From Chrysemys picta bellii (taxonomy: Eukaryota; Chordata; Testudines; Emydidae), in assembly GCF_011386835.1 (NCBI RefSeq), contig NC_088800.1, forward strand, positions 12,238,572 to 12,302,571: 64,000 bases of DNA, written 5' to 3'. Positions within the stretch are counted from its first letter, which is position 1, and every line of letters starts with the position of its first letter. A program made the translations under genes and the position numbers. Of this stretch, positions 44,701 through 57,057 are shown one piece after another. Under the pieces are notes generated by a model. That model had not been told where the DNA came from. It saw nothing but the letters and a program-made list of their open reading frames with translations, and made no database searches.

Positions 44701-45959
44701 GTCACATAACTCCATGCAGCTGTGACATAAATCTGGGGAACTTACTGCATTAGTTAGGTCTAAATGTCTAGTACAGCAGCCTTGAATATAGGCACAAAAT
44801 CAGTATAACAGAAACAGAGCATAGTACAGTATATTTCAGCCTGCACACAGTCCTTCTGGAGACTCTCCCACAAAGGATGTTGCAAGATTTGGGTTTAACA
44901 CACCCTCTGTTGAAGATATTGTATTTATCCCAAAGTGCATCACAAACAATGGGCCTGATTCTGCAGCTCTTAGTCACACTGTATATTGAAGCCACTGGGA
45001 CTATTCGCCCACTTAAAATTAAGCAGGTGCACAAATGTGGCAGGATTGGAATCCATAAACCGTCAGGGCCTCAATTTTATATCTCCTCTACAAGACAGGT
45101 TGCAGGAAGATTAGAGCAAACTATGGAAAACAGTTCGTAAAGGAAGAGTAATATGTTCTGAAATAGAATAAAAGACTATTATATCATCTTGCCTCTGGTA
45201 ATTTGGAGAATAATTCTCCACTCCTAGAATTCTGCACTAAATAAAATTGGGTATACTGAAAAAAATTATAATCTTTGCATAGTGGCAAAAGCAACTTCTT
45301 TATACAATGTTGCATTCGCTGCTTTGAAGGAAAGGAAAAGGAAGAAAAGACACTTTTACATTTCCTTTTGACCTTTTATAAATATCAGTTTGTATTAACC
45401 AAATTCCCATACAAGAGCTCCAAAGATTCAAGAAATAACAGTTAACTCTCTAGGGATGTTAACCGACAACTTGAGGAGAGATGGTGGATTTAGAATGCAG
45501 ATGTGAAAGACACAGATGTGCAGAGAGAGCAGAAGTTCTACATAGGTAAAACCAAGTCTTTAACCTGAGCAGGAGTCACCAAGCAGTGGCGTCCTGAACT
45601 GGCAGGGGAGGGACAGACAAAATGATCTAATAGTGTCTTCTGCGATATGATGAATGATAAGTCCTTGTGCAGTGAGACCTTTCTCCTTCAAATTTGCAAA
45701 GCTGTAAAATGCACATAACCTTTATCATAGCTGTCAGCCCCAAATGAACAAAGTTTACAGTCCATTTTATACAGCTAAACAGCATGGTGACGTGATAAAC
45801 AGGCATGACAAATTAACCAGGGCCACAACCTTTCATAGCCTCATTATCAACACTATAACCTGCCTCCAGGTGCTTCCTCCAGTGAAAGCCTCAGGCCTTC
45901 TGAAAAAGTGAAACATCTCCCACAGGGCAGGAAGTGTCTGTTCCTCCCCAACAAGTTTA
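41701..45959. other. 5' flanking region: no recognised gene
   Basis: No coding exon is recognised. Visible pieces: a TTATTATTATTA-type AT-rich stretch at 42220-42250; an old palindrome fragment at about 42455-42495; a short CR1 3' tail at about 42721-42781; MITE-like fragments at about 43195-43360 (TACCAATATAACTACACCAG). The rest looks unique. Confidence 0.5.
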
Positions 45960-46858
45960 TAGATTCATAGCCTCTAGGACTGGAAGGGACCTCGAGAGGT
46001 CATCGAGTCCAGTCCCCTGCCCTCAGGGCAGGACCAAATACTGTCTAGACCATCCCTGATAGACATTTATCTAACCTACTCTTAAATATCTCCAGAGATG
46101 GAGATTCCACAACCTCCCTAGGCAGTTTATTCCAATGTTTAACCACCCTGACAGTTAGGAACTTTTTCCTAATGTCCAACCTAAACCTCCCTTGCTGCAG
46201 TTTAATCCCATTGCTTCTTGTTCTATCCTTAGAGGCTAAGTTTTCTCCCACCTCCTTATGACACCCTTTTAGATACCTGAAAACTGCTGTCATGTCCCCT
46301 CTCAGTCTTCTCTTTTCCAAACCCAATTCTTTCAGCCTTCCTTCATAGGTCATGTTCTCTAGACCCTTAATCATTCTTGTTGCTCTTCTCTGGACCCTTT
46401 CCAATTTCTCCACATCTTTCTTGAAATGCGGTGCCCAGAACTGGACACAATACTCCAGCTGAGGCCTAACCAGCGCAGAGTACAGCAGAAGAATGACTTC
46501 TCGTGTCTTGCTCAAAACACACCTGTTAATGCATCCCAGAATTATGTTTGCTTTTTTTGCAACAGCATCACACTGTTGACTCATATTTAGCTTGTGGTCC
46601 ACTATAACCCCTAGATACCTTTCTGCCGTACTCCTTCCTAGACCGTCTCTTCCCATTCTGTATGTGTGAAACGGATTGTTCCTTCCTAAGTGGAGCACTT
46701 TGCATTTGTCTTTATTAAACTTCATCCTGTTTACCTCAGCCCATTTCTCCAATTTGTCCAGATCATTTTGAGTTTTGACCCTGTCCTCCAAAGCAGTTGC
46801 AATCCCTCCCAGTTTGGTATCATCTGCAAACTTAGTAAGCGTACTTTCTAAGTTCATT
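45960..46858 (-). mobile_element. CR1 LINE 3' end with open C-terminal ORF2
   Basis: On minus, one open frame of about 260 codons (46045 to about 46850) encodes the last part of the RT domain and the C-terminal tail: FADDTKLGG (catalytic aspartates intact), EVNRMKFNKDKCKVLHLG, ERVQRRATRMIKGLE, ending CLSGMV. The 3'UTR ends at about 45960 with CTATGAATCTATAA-type sequence. Two small in-frame deletions are apparent relative to the copy at 4085-6515. The element is 5'-truncated just before FADD and cannot be functional, but the frame is unusually clean, so it is younger than the other CR1 copies here. Confidence 0.93.
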
Positions 46859-47029
46859 AGCAGGAAGCAGCAGTGCAGATTTGGCAAGGTTCAGTGTCCC
46901 CAGTCTTCTCCCGAAGGCTCTTGTCATCCATAGCAGAGCCCACTTCTGCATAAACCCCACTCTTGCAGAAAGAATCCATTGCATCTTTGGTTGGTGAACG
47001 GATCCACACCTAATCATGCCTAAGCAGCC
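46859..47029. other. Short unassigned stretch
   Basis: Nothing is recognised between the truncated CR1 end and the MIR-like element. Confidence 0.4.
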
Positions 47030-47215
47030 TTCCAGTGAGCAGAGCAAGGCACCGGGAACCAGGAGACCTAGGTTCTTTTCCCAGATCTGTTTGACTTTGG
47101 ACAAAGTCACTCAAACTGTGCCTCAGTTTAACTATATGCAAAACAATACTTACCCACCTCACAGAGATACTTCGCTGCTCCCAAAGTGCTTTGAGATCAT
47201 TGGATGACTTGGCTC
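47030..47215 (+). mobile_element. MIR-like SINE
   Basis: ...GGAACCAGGAGACCTAGGTTC, TTTGACTTTGGACAAAGTCACTC, TGTGCCTCAGTTTAAC and a tail CAAAGTGCTTTGAGATC follow the MIR consensus order through most of its length. Confidence 0.8.
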
Positions 47216-48875
47216 ATGGGTCTAGAAATGTGTTCTTCACTTAAGAGGCAAGACATATCGAGTCCGATTCTCAGTTGGGGTAATCTGATGCAGGTTAAAA
47301 TCAAGGGAACTGGGTTGATTTATTCCAGATTAGAATCTGGCCCTCTAAATTCCATTTTTGGATGAACCATCCAAGAGAGGAATATTTATACCTGGTTCAC
47401 TGGGCTGGAGCAAATGATCCTCACTGTTTTGGGATGGAGAGTGTAAAATATCAACGCACTCCTCTTCCCAGTGTTTATTGTCCTCAGGAGTCGACCTCTG
47501 CCATATTCTCTACACCTAGAGCTGTGCAACAGCAGCGAAGATCCTCATTGGCACAAAATAAATGGAGAGCGCAAAATTAAATTGTATTAATTTCAAGCTC
47601 TATTAGGATTTTCTGGAAGTAAAAATCAATAGCAAAGGATGGAATCAGTAGGGAACGTGACCTGATTTTCCCAGCCTCTGAGAGGGAATTGTAAACAATG
47701 AAGAGACAATAAAATACACAACTATAAAAATGTACTAATTTCTCTGATGGGGAAAAAGAGAAAATAAAAAGCCTGCATAAACAGCCACTTGACTGTTGTT
47801 TGGCATGAATGTCCAAAACAGATAATTGTCCATTATTCTCCTTTGTTTTTTCTCTCCTATAGGAAATTGCAAAATGGGGTGATCCATCCCAACATTTCAT
47901 CATGTACAACTCACTGTTGTCAGAGTGTAATGTTTGATATAAAACAAGATTAATCTTTCTTTTTATTATTTTTTTTCTTTTAGCCCAGCTAAACTGTTTT
48001 CGATGAATAAAAACACTATGTTGCAATGATATTGATAATTTGCATGTGAAAAGCTTTCCACCTGGTAACAAAAACAATTGTTTCAGTTGTGCCACCACTA
48101 GTCACAAGAGATAAGGTCCGTTCTCCTCCTCCTCAATTAGACACACAAAAACCTGAAAAAGGTAGAAAACGTGTGACAATTGTACCTCCTGTTATCTGAG
48201 ACTGATGCTAATGTAGTGATATTTCCAAATGCATCTGCACAGCTGGCACTGTACCCAATCCATTATAGCCTGGCAGTTTATGCATCTCTAACAGGGCACC
48301 TCCAATTTGGGAAGGTGGAACATATTTGAGTACTGTCAGATGTCAAGTTTTTAAATGCAGCGTTAATGGCATTTGGCTGAAATCCCCAGATTTGCATTGG
48401 TCCTCTTTGTTGCTGTCATGCTTTGATGGATTATCAAACCACCAGGTGGCAGTGTGTGTGTAGTGGGCGGGGAACATTCTCTCAGGGGGGCCATGAACTT
48501 GGGAATGTTTTGATCATGCTTGATGAGCACAGGGTCACAGAGGTGCCCAAGGCAGTGAGAAAGAGAAGGAAACAAGCGGGAGGAGGCTTTAACTTTAAAG
48601 AATGTTGGTTCTTGCTGCGTTTTCATCGACCCTTGTAAACCTCCACAACCAAAGAGAGCAAATCCACTAAGTTCAAAGCCAGTGTCAGCTCCACAGGCTC
48701 ATGGAAGCAGTCAAAGAGAAATTTGCATTTGCAAATTTTCCTTACATAGAGCCAAACAAACAAACAAACAAAGGAGCCTTTCATAGATCATGTTGCTGTA
48801 GAAAAAGCACAAGAGTTACCTGTTCTATTCCCTGCTTACCCTGAGCCTACACACTTCAGCCTTATTCTTGTCTAT
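47216..48875. other. 5' flank: AT-rich unique segment
   Basis: An old palindrome fragment is at about 47260-47345. From 47560 to about 48110 the sequence is AT-rich, non-repetitive and free of recognised elements, a candidate upstream regulatory segment. There is no protein similarity in the 173-codon minus frame across it. Confidence 0.4.
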
Positions 48876-48876
48876 G

Positions 48877-49605
48877 GCTTTGTCTACACTACCAAGTTTT
48901 GTGGCCCCAAACTGCCTTTTGGCAACAAAACAGTGCGAGCGTACACACCGCAATGCGCCTTTCTCAGGAAAAATGCCAGGTTTCGGCCACAAAAAACCTC
49001 CACCCCACGAGAGACTTTTTTTCTTTTCCCCTTCCTTTATTGTCGACAAAGAGCCAGTGTAGACACTGCTGTTTGTTTTGTCGACAGAATTGGCTTCTGC
49101 CAGTATCCCACAATGCCTGCCCTGATCGCTCTGCTCTTTCAAAGCTGCAGCAAGTATCTGACAGCTGAAGGTGCTGCTCCGTTTGAGGAACAAAGAGAAA
49201 ATCACTGGAATGCTCTTGTTCTGCCCTGCACTAAGAACACAGTGGCAAGCAGATTGCTGTCATAGGGAGGGTGGGAGGAGAGACTGCTGGGCTGCTTTGA
49301 CGTTCCTCAGCACGGAGAGCTCCCAGAGCTACTCACGATGCTGCTCCTGGCACTGAGAAGGCTGTGGGAGAACTTGGAGGGAATCCTCCCAAAATGCACA
49401 GGGATCAGCTCTGCCTTCCCACAACACTGCACTGTGGGATACATACCCACAATGCATTGCTCACACTGTCGACATGCCCACAATGTGGACATGATCTGTC
49501 GACAGAGGGAGCCAGTGTGAACACCCTTTGGTGATTTTTGTTTTGTCGACTTTCGGGTGTCAACATTAAGTTTTGTTGACAAAACTTGGTAGTGTAGACA
49601 AAGCC
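48877..49605. mobile_element. Long MITE / non-autonomous DNA transposon, about 730 bp
   Basis: The ends GGCTTTGTCTACACTACCAA and TTGGTAGTGTAGACAAAGCC are inverted over 20 bp, extended by imperfect AGTTTTGTGG/GACAAAACT pairs. Internal GTCGACA motifs occur in both halves (49042, 49079, 49468, 49498, 49545). The interior has no transposase. The TSD is not clear. Confidence 0.8.
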
Positions 49606-50321
49606 TGTGTTACAACTGGAGGTGCGACTGTCGCTCACGTAGGCCCGGAGTTGTACACATTCAGTGGATCAACCTGCTGATTTAGAAGTAAAACTCATTC
49701 ATAAGAGCAATAACATATTGGCACCTTGCACTATAATGAAATCGGGCTAAACAAGACCATATTTTCAATTAATCGGACTGGATTGTGTGATGTGTGTGTG
49801 TATAATACTTATATTTTCTATAGACAATCTGCAGTGATTCAAATTTAACAGCACTTTGCACAAAATAAACCCCAACTGGTTATTATTTCTCCTCTACACT
49901 GATAGCTTTAAAGTGACTAGTTAACATAGAAGGGCTTCAGATACAAAATTCAGACCTGGATTTCGTCCTCATCCCAGTTCAGAGCTGTTAGGAGGTGATA
50001 TTCCTCTTTGGCTTGATATTGTACTAAACCCTAATCATGATGTTTATGTCTGAGTTTCAGGGGCATTTTGGGATTTGAAGTTCTGGTTCTGGTCTTTCTA
50101 TACTAGAAAGATTACAGTAGTTCATCTTGTCCTGAACTTGGCAGAAACTCAGTCACTCTTTACGGCTGTGTTGAAAGCCAGGTCAGAAAACCTGATCTAT
50201 AAGGAAAGATTTAAAAAAACTGGACATGTTTAGTCTTGAGAAAGACTAATGGGGAGACCTGAGAACAATCACTTATGGCCAGATTTTCAAAAGAGTTTAG
50301 TATGTTGGATGCACGTAAGGC
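49606..50321. other. 5' flank: no recognised feature
   Basis: The stretch is AT-rich and unique-looking with a short TG repeat at about 49788-49800. Confidence 0.45.
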
Positions 50322-50627
50322 CTGGTCTACACTGGGCGGGGTGTGTGTCGATGTAAGATACGCAACTTCAGCTACGGGAATACCGTAGCTGAAGTTGACA
50401 TATCTTATTCCAACTTACCTCCCATCCTCATGGCGCGGGATCAATGGCCGCAGCTCCCCCGTCGACTCCGCTACCGCCGCTCGCTCCGGTGGAGTTCCGG
50501 AGTCAACAGGGAGCGCGTTCGGGGATCAATATATCGTGTCTTAATGAGACATGACATATCGATCCCCGATAAATCGATCGCTACCTGCCGATACGGCGGG
50601 CAGTCTGGACGTACCCTAAGTCACAAA
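50322..50627. mobile_element. MITE (GTCTACAC / GTACCC ends)
   Basis: It begins GGCCTGGTCTACACTGGG and ends GGCAGTCTGGACGTACCC. The interior contains a perfect local hairpin CAACTTCAGCTACGG / CCGTAGCTGAAGTTG (50364-50398), and ATCGATCCCCGA / TCGGGGATCAATAT type inverted pieces. It is CpG-rich relative to its surroundings. Confidence 0.6.
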
Positions 50628-52029
50628 GGGAGCAGTTGGGGCTGGGTACTTTTGAAAATCCTACTGTCATTCAGGTGCCTAAATGGGATCTGAGATAATT
50701 TTGAATATCTGGGCCCGCCGTGGTACTGAGCCCCTGAAAACCCACTCCTTTGAACACTTGGTCTGGAGGTTTAGATGTCTACATTACCAGGGAAACAAAC
50801 TTAAATTCAGGGAATATCTAAATCTGATTGTACTATGGTATTAGATCATGAGGGTCCTTTGTGTTGCGGAGTATGAATGATCGATCTTCCGCTGGATTAA
50901 GCCTAGTACACAGCGATACCATCAGAAGGGAGCAATTAGAAGTAACATTCATGGCAGGTTTAAGTGATCTGTACAAATACAGAGGGGAGGGTGTGAGAGG
51001 GAGAAAGGAGACTTCCTGACCTAGTGATTTATTTATGAAATTCCTAGAGCAGAGAAGCTCTTGAGGCTGCAGAGTGAAGTAAACAGTGTGCCACAATATA
51101 TTTAGCAAACAATAACACAAGCCGCAGAATACTCTATGGGGGGTGGAGATATACATCCCCTTCTTGGGAGGTTTGTGAATGACTAAAGTCAGGGAACAGA
51201 GAGTTTTAGAATGGGGAAGCGGAAAGATTTCCCTTCCTTCTTCCTATGAATAAATCACAGCTGTGAGCCCGCTAAGAAATCCAGATCCTTGTCATGTACT
51301 TCTTAAAAAGCCCTGGCATCTCCCCTCCTGGTGCACACATCATCTCATGCCCTTTTTGTGTTCTGTCCTACCCACTCGTGGGCCTCCATATGGAATTTTG
51401 AACACCGATGCTCATCGACTTTATAGACATCGCTAAACTATCAGGGTAAAAGGCTCTATTAGGCGCAAGAACCCTGGCAGAGGCATTTCACAATGAATTG
51501 CAGTCTCTGGAGCATGGTCTGGGGGTCCAGTGAAGGAAGAATTACAGAGTATGACCCACTAAATCGACCGGTGGTGGATCGACCTCAGAGCGTCGATCCT
51601 GGCTGTAGTGTAGATGTAGTCTAAGACACCGTACAAGAAAGGCACGAATCAATGTTTAATGGCATCAGTGGCAGATAAGACTTCTTTAGCCTGGAGATTT
51701 GTACTGAAGCTGGTTGGAGAAGCAGATTGTACTAACTGCACAGATATATTCATCAAGGAGCTAAGGGACCAATCCTGTGAGGTGCTGAACTCCCATAGAT
51801 CCTAAAGGAGAGCATGTTTTATACTGGAGATATTGTACTGGTGTAGCTAGCCACCAGTGTAAACACATTATACCTGAATTGCTCACCCTAGTTTCAAACT
51901 AGACTAAGCCACACCAATACCAGCCCTATATTACACCAGGGCTGCAATTGCACATCTGTACTTGGGGCTTGCACTGGTGTAGCATCGTTCAGGCTTCCCA
52001 GACAGCACTCAGCCCTGGCAGGTTTATTT
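50628..52029. other. 5' flank: MITE fragments, no gene
   Basis: A fragment related to the 50322 family is at about 51556-51625 (TGTAGTGTAGATGTAGTCTAAG end). A CACCAGTGTAA-type fragment is at about 51830-51960. No exon is recognised. Confidence 0.45.
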
Positions 52030-52223
52030 GCATTCTGGCCTCCCAAGGAGTCTATGTGTCTGTGCTCATCTGGGGGGGTGCCCCAACCTCACAGTGATGT
52101 GTCTGTGATAAAGGGTCTCAGGTGTGGAAGAAGGAAGTGAACTCCCACACAAACTTTCCTTGTTTGCCCACCAAGTTAGAGGATCCTTCACATTGGAGGA
52201 GATCATTACTAATTTGTCTATGC

Positions 52224-52558
52224 CAGGGGTCGGCAACATTCGGCACGCGGCTCGACAGGGTAAGCACCCTGGCGGGCCGGGCCAGTTTTATTTACCTGCT
52301 GACGCGGCAGGTTCGGCCGATTGCGGCCCCCACTGGCCGCGGTTCGCCGTCCCGGGCCAATGGGGCAGTGAGAAGCCGCGGCCAGCACATCACTCGCCCA
52401 CGCCACTTGTCGCTGCCCCCATTGGCCTGGGACGGTGAACCGCGGCCAGTGGGGGCCACGATTGGCCGAACCTGCCATGTCAGCAGGCAAATAAAACTGG
52501 CCCAGCCCACCAGGGTGCTTACCCTGGTGAGCCACGTGCCGAACATTGCTGACCCCTG
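52224..52558. mobile_element. hAT-type MITE, 335 bp, perfect TSD, nested in the DIRS element
   Basis: The ends CAGGGGTCGGCAACATTCGG and CCGAACATTGCTGACCCCTG are inverted. The exact 8-bp TSD GTCTATGC is at 52216-52223 and 52559-52566. It has the same length and family as 20844-21178. It interrupts the DIRS element between its RT and RNase H regions. Confidence 0.93.
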
Positions 52559-53265
52559 GTCTATGCTGTCTTTGCTCGGCACATAAACTGTTCGAAGCCA
52601 AACCAGCAGATAGTGGAGAGAAGCCTTGCGAAAGGTGTTGCATAGGCACATGACGCCATGTGGCCTAAAAGGATAAGGCAGGAATGAACTGATGTCTTTG
52701 GTTTCTTACTTGATTGATTAGATTGTTCATTGATTGAAATCTGCCTATGGGAAGACAAGCTCTTGCTCGGATAGAATCCAGAGTCACTCCTCTGGATTGT
52801 ATAATTTGTGTTGGAGTCAGGACAGACTTTTCTGTATTCACACAGATCCCAAGTGATGCCAGAAGAATGAGGTCAGAACTTCCAGCCAGGACCTGCCCAT
52901 CAAAAGCCAATCATCTAGGTATGGAAAGACGGTCAAGCCATTGTGACAAACATGTGTGCTACTACTGAGAATACTTTTGCAAACGGACTGGGTACAGTTA
53001 CTACTCTGAAGGGAAGTGCCCTGTATTGGCAGTTGTTGGGACCTATGACAAACCTGAGGAACCTCCTGTGGGAGGGATGAATGTCTATGTGAAAATAGGC
53101 ATCCTTCGTGTTGAGCGTTATGAACAACTGTCTCTGTCTAGGGATGGGATTATTGATGGGATTTTTTATGCCAGGGTGACCATCCAAATCCTCAATTTGC
53201 AGATAAAAACATTGAGTTGCCGAAGATTCAGGATGGGTCTCCATCTTCCCTTTTTTCTTGGTGAT

Positions 53266-53956
53266 TGTAGCGGGGTGGTTACCCCGCTCCTGCCGGGAAG
53301 GGCTTAAAACAGCCCTGGCAGAGGGCTGCAGCTCTAAAAGCTGGGCTGATTGGGGAAGCAGCCACAGCTGGGCCACGCCCCAATCAGGCCTCAGCTGGCC
53401 CTATATAAGAGGCTGGGAGCCAGGAGCTCAAGAGTCTCTCTCTCCGTTCAGAGAGAGAAGGGCCTGGCTGCAGGGATCTAGAGACAGGGTACCTGAGTGG
53501 AGCAGGGCTGGGGAAAGGCAGAGGAGCTAGGGAGCTCCAGCCTGGAAAGCCCCAGGCTGTGGCCTAGCAGAAGGCCAAGAGGTACTGGGGGTTGCAGAGG
53601 GCAGCCCAGGGCTAGGCCAAGGCAGCAGGTCCAAACCCAACCTTGCCAATGATGAGTGGCCTATACTGCAGTCTGCCCCAGAGAGCGGGGGCTAGTTGGT
53701 GACTGGCAGTGGCCTTATCCTGAGGCGAGGTAGGGATAGTGGGTGAGGGTTCCCCGGGGAGGGGAAACCCAGTGGAAAGGGGTTCTGCCAGAGGGCAGCC
53801 CCCCCAGATAAGGGCACTGGGGTCCTGGGAGGGACACGGGGGCCAGAAGAGGACAGGCGGACCACTGGTCTGCAGAGGGCGCTCCAGGACGCTGGAAGAG
53901 CTAATTCCTGGAGTCACCAGCAGGAGGCGCCGCAGGGGTGAGTCCACTCCTCTACA
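53266..53956 (+). mobile_element. Solo LTR, 691 bp, 5-bp TSD, inside the DIRS RT frame
   Basis: It starts TGTAGCGGGG and ends CTCCTCTACA (TGTAG/CTACA inverted termini, TG...CA). The exact 5-bp TSD GTGAT flanks it (53261-53265 and 53957-53961). A TATA-like CCTATATAAGAGG is at about 53399-53411 with GC-rich sequence upstream (CACGCCCCAATC, a CCAAT-box-like motif) and an AGAGAG-rich segment after it. There is no internal retroelement sequence, so it is a solo LTR. Whether the parent was an endogenous retrovirus or a Gypsy-type element cannot be told. Confidence 0.82.
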
Positions 53957-54729
53957 GTGATCAGGAAGTATTTGGAGTGAAAACCCTTTCCTTGATGTTG
54001 ATATGGCACCAGATCTACGGCTCCCCATCAGAAAAGGGAATCCACCTCTTGGATGAGTATCCCATCGTGAGAGTGGTCCCTGATGAGGGAAGAAAGAGGA
54101 ATTTGTCGTGGTGCTAGGAGGCGCACTTCTCAACACTTCTGTCCAAAGCACAGGTCTGGCCTGCCTGGGATTAGACTGGGGCCTCGTTGCACAATCCATG
54201 AGATGTTTCCTAAGCCTGAACTCATGTGATTGCTGGGTGAGGCTGGGAAAGGAGCAGCAAATGGTACACTCCATGAAAAATAGGCTTCTCCCAAGCAATA
54301 AAGGCACTGTTCATGGTTGTTGCTGACTGGAAAGGCGTGGGGGCATAATCTCTGTCCTGTATTGGGAAGGAAGGGGGTTCCCCAAGGGGAAGGGAAGTCC
54401 CCACATTCTAACTAGAAATTAATTCTAGGAAAACTAGAGCTAAATCTAACTAACAATAACTCTACAATATTTGCAGGTTTGAAGACAGAAGAACAGCTTG
54501 GGATGCTGGAGGGTTCTGATTCAGACCATGTGGCAGTAGAGAACGAATGGGAGAGGTGGTCTGTTGACATCATCCCTTTATGCCCTTGGTTTGGAGCATG
54601 AGGAGGAGAAGAACACAGGCCAGACCAATGGACGTTGCTAGCAAGAATCCTATGGTCTCAGATGCAAGGAGCTCATGCATACTCCACAGTGTTACACACA
54701 TAAAAATCAGCACTTGAAGAAGAACTAGG

Positions 54730-57057
54730 GAATCCACACATTACAATTACTTTGACTTCAACTATAAACCGTACATCCTTATCTAAGGGCCTGACCCTGC
54801 TTTCCCTGTGCACCCAAAACTCCCATTGAAGTCAACTATGGCATTTTTAAAATAAAAACTCCTTTAGTTTTTAGAATTTCAGGACATGGGAACCCACATA
54901 ATACCAAACTAACAAAAAAGCTTGGATGAAACAAACCACTAGATCTCACGTAGACCTTCTCACCAGATCTCCAGCCCAGTTTTGCAAACTTGATGTCCCA
55001 ATAACTTGACAAGTACTCAGAAAAATCAATGTAAATGTCTTGATCTCCGCGAGTCTACACCAGAGCTGGATTTGATGCCTGGACTTTGCATTCAGTCAAA
55101 CTCATGAACCTTATGAGGTTCACGCATTCCTAGTGGGAAAAAAAATCTCCATTTATACATGGAAATATAGTGATCAATCAACTTTTATCGCTCCAGCTTT
55201 CATTATAGCAGCTTAGAACAACAGAATAAAAGCACGTAATGAAAACATTGTAAAAATGTAATAAAAACACACAATACTTGACTGTGCAAGCATTGCTGTT
55301 TTAGCACATCTTGGGGAACTGCACAGGAGAGAGCAGTCCAGTCTTCTGGTGTGCTGCCAGTAACCTCCATAACATACATCACACTTTTTCCACTCCGGGA
55401 ATTGTGCTGATTTAAACCACAGAAGTTATAGGAGACCTTCAAAATGTTTAGATTCAGCAAATACCTGAAAGGTCTCTGGATGGGTTTTGTCGTCTTGGCT
55501 ACGGAAAAGTTGGGTGGGAAAATCGCTTGAGAACAGCCTTTCTCGTTGTACCATGGAGCTTCCTGGAAATAGCAAGGAGAGAAAAGACAGGTTCAGTTTG
55601 GGATTTGGAGGAAAGTTAGGGGATGTGTGGGTAGGCATGATGGTCTTAAACAATTTGACCTACCCAGACCCATCTCTAATTTAAACTTTTTGGACCAGAT
55701 TCATCTTAGATATAAATAGACTCAACTCCCAAAGTACTTGCCAAGGCCGGATTTGGCTCTTCGTGGCTGGCTAGTATCGCAAAGGTGCCACCCTCTTTGC
55801 TTTCAAGAGATTATTTCATCTAATCTAATCCAGTCCATGAAGCACTATGGTATATGAGCACCTAACGATCTCTTCCCCAGCTCTCATTATTATAATATTC
55901 TGGCTCCAGAATGAATCCTTTCCCTCATACATTTTCAGTTTGAAAAAAAAAAGTGGGAAATATCTCCCAGGATGGGAAGATCTCATTAGTTTCCCCTGCC
56001 CCCGTGTGGTATGTTCATACCCATGTCTCTTTTCACAGTGATAAATAAATCTATGCAGCGATTTTACTGTGAGTTCCAAGAGTCCCAGAGAGTTTGCCTT
56101 TTATTTTAATAATTAACACTTAATTGATTTTTTCACCTTCAAAATGTTTCACAAACGTTAAAGAGACACTGTGAACATAACAGTCACTCTCTGATTTGAA
56201 TATTTTTTACCTGTTATTACAAGTAACACCTAAGATAACTGGACTGTAAGAGGTTAAAGAAAATATTATTCTTGATTTTGTTTGCTTTTGACAACAGTTT
56301 GAGCATAAACATTTCCACTGCTTCTGTGGAAGAGTCAGTCATCCCCCCAACCTCCTCCCTTGTTTGTGTGGATCTTTTTTATGGACAAAGAGGAGAGAGA
56401 GAAATTTAAAACAAGTTGAAGTCACTGGAGTTGCCCCATTTACCCCAGCTCTGAATTTGGCCCGATGGAATTTTATTGTTCCTTTATCTACTGGAAAGAA
56501 TGTTTAAAAGTTTAATTGGCATATAACGAGATAACTATAACAAGTTAATTAGTTCTCAATTACGTTGCGTTTACCATACGTTCTGAGTGTGCTCTTAGCA
56601 ATTAAGGACACCTAATGAACTTGCTATAGTGATTGAGTTTGCCATGTTAAGAAAACTAAAATAAAACACAGATATAAAAAATAATGTGCACACATATTTT
56701 TATAGCACATTTGAAGCAAAGCATGGTCTAGTGTGTATGGACTTACACCTCCAGGGCTGCAGCAGATTCTATAAGGGATATGGCCAGTAAATTTACTCTG
56801 GCACACCTAATCAAATCTGCTATGAACCAGCTGGCTTTCAAGATGGGCCTTACTGGAAAAAGTTTTCCTGGGAGCATTATGAGAATTTCAAAGGAAGAAG
56901 AGAGGAAAGGAATCAAAGTTGCATGATGTCAATCAGTCATTCACCATAGCTTTAGAATAACATAGTTCAGATCATTAAGGTGATTGAATGTGTTGGCGTG
57001 AACTGAAGACCTACTGTGTGACAACAGAAACTGCAGTGGGTGAAGGAAAAGGGTTAT
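54730..57057. other. 5' flank: no recognised gene
   Basis: The stretch is unique-looking AT-rich sequence. A GGGCCTGACCCTGC...CCCATTGAAGTCAAC interspersed-repeat fragment lies at about 54785-54830. At 56490-56660 there is a cluster of TTAATT motifs. No exon is recognised. Confidence 0.45.

Larger units (their letters stand above)
52030..54729 (-). mobile_element. DIRS1-like retrotransposon fragment, split by two later insertions
   Basis: On minus, the RT domain is recognisable: GFHSKYFLI (about 53985-53957), continuing after the LTR insertion as TKKKGK (about 53260), then LNTKDAYFHIDIHPSHRRFLRF (about 53120, cut here at the family pattern), YRALPF, and LGICVNTEKSVLTPTQII...RGVTLDS (about 52840-52770). 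After the MITE insertion it resumes with DPLTWWANKES and an RNase H-like TDTSL.GWG (about 52100). The upstream end (54420-54729, starting GTTCTTCTTCAAGTG on minus) is a non-coding leader I associate with reptile DIRS elements. Frameshifts and stops make it a pseudogene. No tyrosine recombinase part is visible in the window copy. Confidence 0.85.

Noticed and set aside
47577..48098. 173-codon minus frame in the AT-rich flank
   Set aside because: No domain, signal peptide or similarity is recognised, and it sits in unique AT-rich flank without supporting splice structure.
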